Of a stretch of 64,000 nt of DNA, positions 26,085-34,089 are shown piece after piece (position 1 is the stretch's first letter; each line of letters begins with the position of its first letter). The notes beneath the pieces were generated by a model. The model was not told the DNA's origin and did no database searches. It saw only the letters and a program-made list of their open reading frames with translations. Source of the DNA: Rhodospirillaceae bacterium. Lineage in GTDB: Bacteria > Pseudomonadota > Alphaproteobacteria > Rhodospirillales > Casp-alpha2. The position numbers and the translations under genes were made by a program. The stretch is taken from contig JAERTE010000148.1 of NCBI GenBank assembly GCA_016845145.1, positions 114,401-178,400 on the forward strand, written 5' to 3'.

Positions 26085-26678
26085 ATGAAATCGACCAACG
26101 TCACACGCGTCATGCATTTGGTTGACGAACATGAACGATGGACCCGCCAGGGCCATCGTGGCGGCGTGCTTTGGCTTACCGGGTTGCCGGCATCGGGCAA
26201 GAAATCCATGGCATACGAATTGGAGTCGCGGCTCTTTGCGGCAGGGTTCGAGGCTTATGCCTTCGACAGCGCCCGAATCCGGTTGGGATTGTGCTCGGAT
26301 CTGGGATTCGGGCGCGAAGACCGGCGCGAAAATATCCGCCGCGCCGGTGAGTTGGCGGGGGTGATGGCGCGGTCGGGCCTGGTGGTGATCGCGGCCTTCA
26401 TTTCACCTTACGAGCGCGACCGCCAAGCGGCACGCGCGGCGGCGGAGAATTTTCACGAAGTCTATTTGGATGTGCCCGTGGAGGTTTGCGAGGCGCGCGA
26501 CGACCAGGGCCGGTATGCCCGTGCGCGCGCCGGTGAGCTTGCCAACTTTACCGGCGTGTCGGCTCCCTATGAGACTCCGAAGGCGCCGGAACTGGTTCTC
26601 GACGCGGTGACCCATTCCCAATCTGAATGTGTCGACCAATTGGTCACCTACATAGAGCGTCACTTCCGCAGCATCTGA
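26085..26678 (+). CDS. APS-kinase-like protein (CysC family) with altered P-loop and substrate motif
   Basis: 197 residues, full CysC length, with GHRGGVLWLTGLPASGKK, DLGFGREDRRENIRRAGELA, AFISPYERDR, VPVEVCEARD and FTGVSAPYE all present. The canonical GLSGSGKST P-loop reads GLPASGKKS, so Lys replaces the Mg-coordinating Ser/Thr, and the substrate-binding DGDN motif reads DSAR. True APS kinases make PAPS in sulfate assimilation; here no CysD, CysN or CysH is nearby, so a different substrate or loss of activity is likely. It precedes the M20 gene by 74 bases on the same strand. Confidence 0.8.
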   Translation: MKSTNVTRVMHLVDEHERWTRQGHRGGVLWLTGLPASGKKSMAYELESRLFAAGFEAYAFDSARIRLGLCSDLGFGREDRRENIRRAGELAGVMARSGLVVIAAFISPYERDRQAARAAAENFHEVYLDVPVEVCEARDDQGRYARARAGELANFTGVSAPYETPKAPELVLDAVTHSQSECVDQLVTYIERHFRSI

Positions 26679-26752
26679 ACGATGCCTGGCCTTTCCCCAT
26701 GTGGGCCACCGCAGTACACTCCGCGTTCAAATATTACGGGAGGACGACTGCA

Positions 26753-27925
26753 ATGACCGGCGCAATTACATCGGTCGGGACCGATGCCGACATCGACGGC
26801 GACGAAATCGTCGACGGCATAACCAAATGGCTGGAGATGGAGAGCCCGACGCTGGATGTCGCCGCGGTCAATGCCATGGTCGATACCGCCCAAGCCGATT
26901 TCGAGACCGCCGGCCTGACGACGCGGCGCTCACCCGGCGAGGACGGGTATGGCGATCTGCTGGAAGGTTTCGGTCCCGGCGCCGGGCCCGATGAGGCGCG
27001 CGGCAACGAGCCCGGTATCCTCGTGTTGTCGCACATCGATACCGTGCATCCGATCGGCACCAAAACCGATGGCAATCCGATCCGCCGGGAAGGCGACAAG
27101 CTTTATGGCCCCGGCGTGTACGACATGAAGGCCGGTGCCTACATGGCCTTCGATGCTTACAGGCGGTTGTTACAGGCAGGCGGCGAGACGCCGCTACCGG
27201 TCCGCTTCATGTTTATTCCGGAGGAAGAACGCGGCAGCCCCTATTCGCGCAAGTATATCAAGCAGGCGGCGGGGCTGACGAAATTCGCGTTGGTTACCGA
27301 GCCCGCCCGCGATGGCGGCAAGGTGGTGATCGCGCGCAAGGGCAGCGCGCGCTTTAAGCTGAAAACCATCGGCCGGCCGGCGCATTCCGGTGCGAAACAC
27401 GAGGATGGCCGCAGCGCGATCCGCGAAATGGCCCGCCAGATTTGCGATATCGAGGACATGACCAACTACGACAAGGGGCTGACCTTCAATGCCGGCGTCA
27501 TCGAAGGCGGCACGGCGCCCAACGTGGTGGCACAGGAATGCCGCATTGAGCTTGATTGCCGGTTCGTACGTCTGGCCGACGGCGAGGCGGCGGTGCAAAC
27601 CATCTACAACCTGAAGCCCTATGACCCCGACGTGACGATTGAGGTGAGCGGTGGGTTGAGCCGCCCGCCGATGGAGAAAGAGCGCAACGAGGACCTGTTT
27701 GAGACGGCGCGTGGGTTCGCCGCGGAGCACGGGCTCGACCTCAAATACACGCCACTGACCGGCGGAGGGTCGGATGGCAACATCATCTGCGCCGAAGGCG
27801 TGCCGACACTGGACGGTCTCGGCGCCGACGGCGAGGGCGCGCATACGCTGTTCGAGAACATTCTGGTGTCGTCGTTGGCGCCGCGTTCGCGCATGTGGAT
27901 CAAATTGTTCGAAGGACTGCGGTAG
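26753..27925 (+). CDS. M20-family metallopeptidase (glutamate carboxypeptidase-like)
   Basis: 390 residues from ATG 26753, which follows GGGAGG. Di-zinc ligands and catalytic residues of the M20/CPG2 family are visible: VLSHIDTVHP (His, Asp), GPGVYDMKAG (bridging Asp), PEEERGS (catalytic Glu), LVTEPA and the C-terminal GEGAHTLFE His. A dimerisation lid domain lies between (RKGSARFKLKTIGRPAHSGAKHEDGRSAI). It hydrolyses an amide or peptide bond, releasing an amino acid; N-acyl amino acids are also substrates in the family. Its stop shares a base with the PhyH start. Residues upstream of 26753 in the same frame overlap the kinase gene and are not used. Confidence 0.88.
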   Translation: MTGAITSVGTDADIDGDEIVDGITKWLEMESPTLDVAAVNAMVDTAQADFETAGLTTRRSPGEDGYGDLLEGFGPGAGPDEARGNEPGILVLSHIDTVHPIGTKTDGNPIRREGDKLYGPGVYDMKAGAYMAFDAYRRLLQAGGETPLPVRFMFIPEEERGSPYSRKYIKQAAGLTKFALVTEPARDGGKVVIARKGSARFKLKTIGRPAHSGAKHEDGRSAIREMARQICDIEDMTNYDKGLTFNAGVIEGGTAPNVVAQECRIELDCRFVRLADGEAAVQTIYNLKPYDPDVTIEVSGGLSRPPMEKERNEDLFETARGFAAEHGLDLKYTPLTGGGSDGNIICAEGVPTLDGLGADGEGAHTLFENILVSSLAPRSRMWIKLFEGLR

Positions 27926-28800
27926 TGAACCTCCTGAATTCAGAGCAACAGCAATTCTATGCGGAACACGGCTATCTCGGTCTTCCCGGCCTTGTCGGGG
28001 CTGAGTGGTTGCAGCGCCTGAACGCGGCGGCGGACCGGGCCGTTGAAGACAGCCGCAAAATCACCGAAAGCAATGAGTGGCTGGATATCGAAGACGACCA
28101 CACGTCGGACAACCCGCGCCTGCGCCGCCTCATCAAACCGCAAGACTACGACCCGGTGTTCTGGGAGTTCGCCAGCCAAGGGCCGTTCGTCGACTTGACC
28201 GAGGACTTACTCGGGCCGAACGTCAGGTTCCACCACGGCAAGCTCAACTTCAAATGGTCCGACGGCGGCGCCGAAGTGAAGTGGCACCAAGATATCCCGT
28301 TCTGGCCGCATACGTCGTACAACGTGTTGACGCTGGGCGTGGCGCTGGATGCCATCGACGATGTCATGGGGCCGATGGGCATCTTGCCGGGCTCGCATCG
28401 CGGGCCGATCTTTGATCACTACGCCGAGGACGGCCATTGGCAGGGCTATATCCGAACGGTCGATTCCGCTGAACTGCCGCTGGAGCGCGTCGATTATCTG
28501 CAAGGTCCCGCCGGCACTGTGACCATCCACCATTGCCGCGCCGTGCATGGCTCGCGCCCCAATGCGCACCCAAACCGGCCCCGGCCCTTGTTGCTGTTTG
28601 CGTATTCCAACGCGGCGTCGCTGCCGATCATGCCCTACAATTCCGACAGCGAGTATAACGGCGCCATCGTGCGTGGCCGTCACCCCGATTTCCCGGAGAT
28701 CGACGCCGAGCCCTGCCCATTGCCGCCGATGCGCTCATCGGGGCCGTATCGCTCCATATTCGCCTCGCAACAGGGCGAAGATACGGCCAAGCGCACTTAA
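27925..28800 (+). CDS. Phytanoyl-CoA dioxygenase (PhyH)-family Fe(II)/2-oxoglutarate oxygenase
   Basis: 291 residues. The double-stranded beta-helix iron site is seen as KWHQDIPFWPH (His-x-Asp) and the distal His in HHCRAVHGSRPN, followed by RPRPLLLFAY with the 2-oxoglutarate-binding Arg. Start is GTG 27925, whose first base is the last base of the M20 stop; GAAGGA lies upstream. The enzyme hydroxylates an unactivated carbon of its substrate with O2 and 2-oxoglutarate. It sits between an M20 hydrolase and a saccharopine-dehydrogenase-like protein, pointing to an amino-acid-derived substrate; ectoine hydroxylase is a relative but no ectoine genes are present. Confidence 0.87.
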   Translation: MNLLNSEQQQFYAEHGYLGLPGLVGAEWLQRLNAAADRAVEDSRKITESNEWLDIEDDHTSDNPRLRRLIKPQDYDPVFWEFASQGPFVDLTEDLLGPNVRFHHGKLNFKWSDGGAEVKWHQDIPFWPHTSYNVLTLGVALDAIDDVMGPMGILPGSHRGPIFDHYAEDGHWQGYIRTVDSAELPLERVDYLQGPAGTVTIHHCRAVHGSRPNAHPNRPRPLLLFAYSNAASLPIMPYNSDSEYNGAIVRGRHPDFPEIDAEPCPLPPMRSSGPYRSIFASQQGEDTAKRT

Positions 28801-28815
28801 ACGGGAGAACGCCAA

Positions 28816-29889
28816 ATGAGCTTCCAGACGGTCGCGGTCTTAGGGTTGGGCAAGGTCGGCAAGTTGGCGGCGACACTGCTGCACGAAGCCGGGTTTCAAG
28901 TGACGGGCTTCGATGCCCGTGAACTCCGCTCCAGCGTGCCGTTTGAAACCCAATGCGTGGATATCTCATCCGCCGAAGCCTTGGGTTCGGCCCTGGGGGC
29001 ATCGCAGGCGGTGCTGTCGTGTCTGCCGTACCATCTCAACGCCCAAGTGGCCGAAGTGGCGCATGGGCTCGCCATCCATTACTTCGACCTCACCGAAGAC
29101 GTGCCCACCACCCAAGCGATCCGTGAGATGGCGGAAACCTCTAAAGCCATTATGGCGCCGCAGTGCGGCCTGGCGCCGGGCTTCATCGGTATCGTCGGCG
29201 CCGATCTGGCATCGAAGTTCGAAACCGTGCGCGCCATCCGACTGCGTGTCGGCGCACTGCCGCAAAACCCCACCGGCATGCTCGGCTACGCCTTCAACTG
29301 GTCGCCGGAGGGCGTGGTCAACGAGTACCTGAACGACTGTGAGGTGATCGAAGAAGGCGAGCACAAATGGGTGTCGCCCATGGAGTGGGTGGAAACCATT
29401 TACGTCGATGGCCGCAAGTTGGAAGCCTTCACCACGTCGGGCGGGTTGGGCACCATGTGCGAAACCTATCTGGGCCGTGTCGACAACCTGGATTACAAGA
29501 CCATGCGTTATCCGGGCCACGTGCAGTTGATGAATTTCTTTTTCCACGAACTGCTGATGCGCGACAGACGCGACACGGCGGGCGAAATCCTCACCCACGC
29601 CAAGCCGCCGGTGGATGACGATGTGGTGTTCGTGCACGCCTCGGCGGAAGGTCTCACCGAGGGCCGCATGTTCCGCCACGAATTCGTGCGTGCTTATTAT
29701 CCGCTCGAAATCGCCGGTGAAAACCGCACCGCCATTGCCTGGACCACATCGGCTTCCGTGGTTGCGGTGATCGAGATGGTGCGCGGCGGCGCACTGCCGG
29801 CTCAGGGTTTCCTCAAGCAAGAGGACATCCCCCTCAAAGCCTTCATGAACACCCACACCGGCTCGCTGTACGGCCAAGGTGGGCGATAA
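28816..29889 (+). CDS. Saccharopine-dehydrogenase-family protein
   Basis: 357 residues with N-terminal Rossmann motif VAVLGLGKVGKLAATLL, the SCLPYHLNAQVAEVA segment and the APGFIGIVGADLA stretch of the saccharopine/lysine-6-dehydrogenase group, followed by the Sacchrp_dh_C-like domain (LGTMCETYLGRVDNLDYKTMRYPGH). It catalyses an NAD(P)-linked oxidation or reduction of an amino-acid C-N bond. ACGGGAGAACG precedes the ATG; it follows the PhyH gene by 15 bases. Last gene of the kinase/M20/PhyH/SDH cluster. Confidence 0.85.
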   Translation: MSFQTVAVLGLGKVGKLAATLLHEAGFQVTGFDARELRSSVPFETQCVDISSAEALGSALGASQAVLSCLPYHLNAQVAEVAHGLAIHYFDLTEDVPTTQAIREMAETSKAIMAPQCGLAPGFIGIVGADLASKFETVRAIRLRVGALPQNPTGMLGYAFNWSPEGVVNEYLNDCEVIEEGEHKWVSPMEWVETIYVDGRKLEAFTTSGGLGTMCETYLGRVDNLDYKTMRYPGHVQLMNFFFHELLMRDRRDTAGEILTHAKPPVDDDVVFVHASAEGLTEGRMFRHEFVRAYYPLEIAGENRTAIAWTTSASVVAVIEMVRGGALPAQGFLKQEDIPLKAFMNTHTGSLYGQGGR

Positions 29890-29915
29890 ACGTCGCCAAA
29901 CGGTGCGCGTAAGGC

Positions 29916-29967
29916 ATTGATTTTCCATCATCTATAAAAAAAGTGACGAAACGAACCCAATTTCCAA
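29916..29967. repeat. Dispersed intergenic repeat, copy 1
   Basis: Begins ATTGATTT and ends with CGAACCCAATTTCCAA, the two blocks being separated by 28 bases that include seven As. The same two blocks, with identical spacing and the same A-run, recur at 63923-63974. The intervening bases are otherwise diverged. Confidence 0.6.
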
Positions 29968-29999
29968 CACCCGTCCGTATGTCTGTTCGTCGGTAGTCG

Positions 30000-30102
30000 C
30001 CACCCCCATCCCAACCTTCCCCCATCAAGGGGGAAGGGGCTATGGGTTGACGCATGATCGTAGTTCCCTCCCCCCTTGTGGGGGAGGGCTAGGGTGGGGG
30101 TA
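30000..30102. repeat. Nested G/C-run hairpins (REP-like)
   Basis: CCTTCCCCC-ATCAA-GGGGGAAGG (30015-30037) and CCCTCCCCC-CTTGT-GGGGGAGGG (30066-30088) are perfect 9-bp stems. The outer bases (CACCCCCATCCC and AGGGTGGGGG) also pair imperfectly. Such elements are common palindromic intergenic repeats in alphaproteobacteria. Confidence 0.6.
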
Positions 30103-30383
30103 AGCTCGACGACTGTGCGAGAGGGACAAACCCAACAACCGAGCCCAACATCAAACCATCAGCCCCGGTCAAAATCATATTTGAATGTCGAATAGCATGC
30201 CTTCACCGGGCATTGCGGCGATACGAGGATCAGTATAGCCCGGGTTTCCAAAAAGTCAATAAATTCCTATTAAAGGAATTGTGAGCCGCGCCACTAAGAA
30301 GTCCCTTTACCGATGCATACCGGACGAGATCCAAAATTACGAATTTCTACTGGGTTTTGACCCAAGGCGGAAATCCCTCCAAT

Positions 30384-30474
30384 CGTCATGCGCGGGCTTG
30401 CCCCGCGTATCCACGTCTTTGCCCGACTGCAACCAAGAAAGACGTGGATGGCCGGATCAAGTCCGGCCATGACG
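30384..30474. repeat. Long imperfect inverted repeat with sub-hairpins (REP-like)
   Basis: The arms CGTCATG...ATCCACGTCTT (30384-30419) and AAGACGTGGAT...CATGACG (30438-30474) are largely complementary. Each has its own inner hairpin, GCGGGCTTGCCCCGC and GGCCGGATCAAGTCCGGCC. This is the form of a widespread alphaproteobacterial intergenic palindrome, not of an insertion sequence: no transposase or target duplication is seen. Confidence 0.65.
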
Positions 30475-30560
30475 GAATTGGGAGGTGAAGCAGACGGAAA
30501 AACATCAATCAGATTTTGTCTCAAGATGACCCAGAGCGGTTACGCGATTCCATGCCCTCG

Positions 30561-31160
30561 CTAATACGTTTTCGGCTTAGGAATCAAACCTATGTCGATC
30601 ATTGATGCAAACTCACTTGGACTTCGCCGATCAGGGGTAATGGCAAAAATCTTGTCGATCGTGGTGCCGTCTCCACTGAGGGGCATGCGAAGGAAGTGAT
30701 ATTGGAACTCACGGCCTTTATCGACGATGGCCGTCTTCTCAAACCAAACCGGTTTGCGAGCATGGAGAATGGTCTGATATTCGTCGATGACCGTCTCCGC
30801 AAATTCCGGAGGATACAGGTCATATGCATGTTTGCCCGTCATATCTTGATTCTGAAGCCCGACGCGGGCCGTCCCCCAAAACCGATAAACAAAGTCGGTG
30901 CCTCCTGCCAATACATCAACGACGTTGCACCGAGGGATGATTTTTGTGTCTAGGTCTTCAAGACTGAACTCGTCCCAACTCGGAGCAAACCGATCTTCTC
31001 GCTTTTCCGACCAGTATTCGACGACCCTTCCCATGTCTTCCGGTATACAGTCGAGCTTCTCGTCGGCGTGCGTGGTAAAACGAATCCCCACAGTACATGT
31101 TTCTCCAACCAAATATCGCTGACCGTCGAGGTAATCATACAGGGTTTTCGCCGCCCTCAT
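30561..31160 (-). CDS. PAS-domain protein (PAS_5 / DUF1488-like alphaproteobacterial family)
   Basis: 199 residues, mostly one PAS-like fold: IPRCNVVDVLAGGTDFVYRFWGTARVGLQNQDMTGKHAYDLYP is the typical core of the PAS_5 family, in which a ligand or haem is thought to be sensed. There is no output domain and no signal peptide. Many alphaproteobacteria carry several such single-domain proteins of unknown role. It stands alone between the repeat block and a metallophosphoesterase gene. The PAS_5 assignment is from recognition of that core; function unknown. Confidence 0.75.
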   Translation of the reverse strand: MRAAKTLYDYLDGQRYLVGETCTVGIRFTTHADEKLDCIPEDMGRVVEYWSEKREDRFAPSWDEFSLEDLDTKIIPRCNVVDVLAGGTDFVYRFWGTARVGLQNQDMTGKHAYDLYPPEFAETVIDEYQTILHARKPVWFEKTAIVDKGREFQYHFLRMPLSGDGTTIDKIFAITPDRRSPSEFASMIDIGLIPKPKTY

Positions 31161-31342
31161 ACCGGTTACCTCAACCTTAGCAAATAAAACAAGAGAGGGA
31201 TCGCAATTTCCGAAAATGGCTGTGAGCTCAACTGGTCACAATCGCCGCCGAACATTTCTTTCCGTTACTGATGGCGAAGCTGACATGACGGGAATAGCGG
31301 GGCGGCACTGTTTCTCGTCCAATCCGCTCGTCGCGCGCAACC

Positions 31343-32776
31343 CTAACTGCTGTTCCAGGTCTGCGTGCCGTCGCTGTCATACATCTCTTCGGTGATGGCA
31401 TTGCCTGTGAGTGTAATCATGCAGAAGCCGTTTCTGACCTGACCGGCCGGAAGAGCCGGGTCTTTTGGGGTGCCGGCGGCGAAAGCGACCGTATCGATGA
31501 AATCGGACGGACCGAACGGTGGCTTACTGCCGGCCTTGGTCAACCCCCAGGGCGCGCCGTAGGGGACGGCGGCATGGCCGATGCAGCGGCTTCGGCAGGT
31601 GGCGTTGCCGTCCGTCAGCGGATTGTAAATGATGCCGTCGTGGATATGGCCCCAATACCAATAGTCGGGTGGTGTGCCGCCCAGTGCAGTTTTTGCGTCG
31701 TCCCAAAGTGACTGCTTGCCGGTGGTGACAATTGCGCGGCCGGTCGTGTCGTAGGCGTTGTGATGCGTGAGCAAAATGACTTTCTTCGAAGTGTCGCGGT
31801 GTTTTTGAATGTAAGACGTCTGTTCGGCATTCAGCGCGCCTTTCATGTAAAGCGTGGCGGGGCTGTCGTAGGCGGAGTCGAGCCCGAAGATTTGCCAGTC
31901 GTCGTTTTGCAGCAGGAAATAGCTCTTGCCCTGTTGGTGGGCGAAAGTCGGGGAGCCGAGCGCGTCGTCGAAGTATCCACGCCCGCCGCAGTACATTTCG
32001 TGGTTGGAGTTGAGCGTAAACGATGTGCCTGTGGCTTGCGCCGTAGGCCAAACCTTGAGCAACTTGTCGGCCTCATTGCTCATGCCCCAGTACAGGCCTT
32101 CCTTAAGTCTGTCGGGGGTGCCGGTATAGTACACATCGCCCAAATGGATCAGGTAGTCGGGTTTGAGCGCCATAATGGCGTTCCTGACGTCCAGCGCATC
32201 GGCTTCACCCGAGCCCCAGTCGCCGAATATCGCTATCTTGATGGCGCTTGGCGATGCGCCGGCAAGTGGCAAGGGGGCCGGGCTGGCGTCACCGAACCCG
32301 GCTTTGCCGTATACATGGGTCAAGACGTCGTTCACCGGGGCCTGCAGCCAATCTGTGTTGAGTTGCTGGTAGGGGCCTTCGCCAAACATGGTGCCGTCAT
32401 CCGCAATGGCGGTCCCAGCCTTGATGGCGGCCAATAATTCGGCGTAATCGCCGTCAGTGACAGTCGGCGGCGGCACCAGGCCGTATTTCTCCAGGTTGGT
32501 CAAAATCTTGACGACCCAATCGGGCAACTTGTCGTAATCGGGGATGGTATTCGGGTTCTTGAGCCAATAGGGAATGATGCCGAACTCGACACTGCCGCCG
32601 AGCGGCAAAACCGGCCGCACCTGGGTTCGAAAATAATCGATGGTGGCTTTCAGTTCCGCATCGCTGGCGACCAGAAAATCGTAATAATCTTGTTTCTGCT
32701 CGGCAGTCAAAGATGACAACGCGGTCATCGCCGACGCAACGACTTGTTCAGAATTACGGCTACTGGAATCAGACAT
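31343..32776 (-). CDS. Calcineurin-like metallophosphoesterase, large form
   Basis: 477 residues from ATG 32776 (GGAGG six bases upstream). The N-terminal ~190 residues are a helical extension of unknown role; the phosphoesterase core follows with the five metal motifs IAIFGDWGSGE, LIHLGDVYY, TLNSNHEMY (GNHE variant, Ser for Gly), ILLTHHNAY and YWGHIHDG. It likely cleaves phosphomono- or diesters using two metal ions. No signal peptide is evident, so it appears cytoplasmic. A phnA remnant and a second metallophosphoesterase follow on its right. Substrate cannot be deduced. Confidence 0.83.
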   Translation of the reverse strand: MSDSSSRNSEQVVASAMTALSSLTAEQKQDYYDFLVASDAELKATIDYFRTQVRPVLPLGGSVEFGIIPYWLKNPNTIPDYDKLPDWVVKILTNLEKYGLVPPPTVTDGDYAELLAAIKAGTAIADDGTMFGEGPYQQLNTDWLQAPVNDVLTHVYGKAGFGDASPAPLPLAGASPSAIKIAIFGDWGSGEADALDVRNAIMALKPDYLIHLGDVYYTGTPDRLKEGLYWGMSNEADKLLKVWPTAQATGTSFTLNSNHEMYCGGRGYFDDALGSPTFAHQQGKSYFLLQNDDWQIFGLDSAYDSPATLYMKGALNAEQTSYIQKHRDTSKKVILLTHHNAYDTTGRAIVTTGKQSLWDDAKTALGGTPPDYWYWGHIHDGIIYNPLTDGNATCRSRCIGHAAVPYGAPWGLTKAGSKPPFGPSDFIDTVAFAAGTPKDPALPAGQVRNGFCMITLTGNAITEEMYDSDGTQTWNSS

Positions 32777-32935
32777 AACACCTCCGCAGGCTTTTGTGCC
32801 AGTCACATATGGTGTACATCTTAGCGCTAATTACGAAATAAAATATACTTAAAAATAGTTTCATACAGGACGCTTGTAACTAGGGCACCCATGCGGGAGA
32901 CCAACGGCTGCTCAGCAAGGCGGAGACGCCGCGCC

Positions 32936-33033
32936 ATGGATGGCCTGCCGAACTGTCCGAAATGCCAATCGGAGTACACCTACGAAGACGCCGCGCAATG
33001 GGGCTGAAGTCGGAATTCGTCAAAAAAGCCTGA
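32936..33033 (+). pseudogene. phnA: phnA remnant with internal deletion and frameshift
   Basis: From ATG 32936 the frame reads MDGLPNCPKCQSEYTYED, matching the zinc-ribbon N-terminus of the ~110-residue PhnA family (LPHCPKCNSEYTYED in E. coli). It then stops at 33005. In the next frame the bases 33004-33033 read LKSEFVKKA followed by a stop, matching the exact PhnA C-terminus. About 80 middle codons are therefore missing. An AGGCGGAG ribosome site remains. The gene is dead; the second zinc-ribbon CxxC pair is gone. Confidence 0.8.
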
Positions 33034-33036
33034 TCG

Positions 33037-33840
33037 CTACTCGGCGGCGCTATGCATTGCGGCGCCGTCGGCGACGACCGTCTCGCTCATGCATTCGCCT
33101 TCGGTGTCGAAGCTGTGCACGTCGAAGATCGGATGCGGTTCGGCCCGCGGCGGGAAATCACCAAGGCGCAAATCCACGGCGATGGAGGGCACCGTGCTCA
33201 CCGGCACATCGCCGATCCTGCCGCTGTAGGCGCGGTGGCTGTGGCCGGCAAAAATCCGTTTGACCTGGGGGTGGGCTGCGAACACGGCGGCCAATTCCGG
33301 CCCGGCCTCGTCGCGCTGCCATTGCCAGGGGAAATTCGACGTATTCACCGCAATGGGCGGATGATGCATGAGGACGGCGGTCGGGGTGTCGGGCGCGTTT
33401 GCAAGCGTGGCGTCGAGCCATTGCAGCCGTGCCGCATCGATATCGCCTTTGCGCTCGAACCCCATCTGCGTGTCGAAACCGATCAAACGAACGGGGAAGT
33501 CGTCGATCGCGTAGAGGATGGGCGCATCGCCATCACCGGTGATGTAGCCGTCCGGGGTGAAGGTTTGGCGCAACGTCGCGCGGCAATCGCGGTTGCCCGG
33601 GATCACGTAAAGCGGCGCGATGAGGGCCGAGAGGAGATCGCGGGCGAGCGCATATTCTTCCGGCGCGCGATGCTGCGCCATGTCGCCGGTAAAGATCACG
33701 GCATCCAAGCCCGGGCCGAGCGCGTTGACCCGTGCGACGGCGGCACGCAGGTTTTCCAGGCGCACTTGCGCGACGGGTTCCTCAACGTCAGGAGCATCCG
33801 GGTTCATCAGATGGGTGTCAGACAGGTGGGCGATGCGCAT
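33037..33840 (-). CDS. CpdA/Icc-like metallophosphoesterase
   Basis: 267 residues. Starts MRIAHLSDTHL with the first metal motif DxH, then IFTGDMAQ, VIPGNRDC (GNHD-like, Arg for His), VLMHHPPI and FAGHSHRAYSG. This is the layout of class III cyclic-nucleotide phosphodiesterases (CpdA) and related phosphoesterases. The frame stays open far upstream to 34524, but that extension is low-complexity read-through under the protease gene, and MRIAHLSDTHL at 33840 is the family start. Its stop lies 3 bases from the end of the phnA remnant on the other strand. Divergent from the Sel1/protease gene. Confidence 0.85.
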   Translation of the reverse strand: MRIAHLSDTHLMNPDAPDVEEPVAQVRLENLRAAVARVNALGPGLDAVIFTGDMAQHRAPEEYALARDLLSALIAPLYVIPGNRDCRATLRQTFTPDGYITGDGDAPILYAIDDFPVRLIGFDTQMGFERKGDIDAARLQWLDATLANAPDTPTAVLMHHPPIAVNTSNFPWQWQRDEAGPELAAVFAAHPQVKRIFAGHSHRAYSGRIGDVPVSTVPSIAVDLRLGDFPPRAEPHPIFDVHSFDTEGECMSETVVADGAAMHSAAE

Positions 33841-34089
33841 GGAAACCAACGTCGGGTTAAATACCGGGAGAGCGACCGGCGGTCGCAGAATTTGATGCCC
33901 TGCAGCCCTGCGCCTGTCAATCCCCGCTTGATAACTGTCCGGACATGGGCCTGCCACCGACGGCGTCGTGGCAGGGTCAGGACTGAGAGAATATGGCGTT
34001 GAGAATTCAATAATATGTTGAATCGCAAAGCCGATCATATACTTTATAGGTTGAATAAATCGTCGAAATAGGGGGCTGGTTTCGATTCC

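Larger units (their letters stand above)
29890..30560. other. Gene-free intergenic block with palindromic repeats
   Basis: No plausible gene occurs in these 671 bases. They hold one copy of a dispersed 52-base repeat (29916-29967), nested C/G-rich hairpins (30000-30102), a 7-bp inverted repeat AATTCCT/AGGAATT (30262-30280) and a long imperfect inverted repeat (30384-30474). Confidence 0.7.

Noticed and set aside
28966..29931. Minus-strand 321-codon frame opposite the saccharopine-dehydrogenase-like gene
   Set aside because: It lies wholly opposite a recognised gene and is rich in His and Arg as expected of antisense translation in GC-rich DNA.
30000..30474. CRISPR array
   Set aside because: The repeats are unlike each other, palindromic, not regularly spaced, and no cas gene is present.
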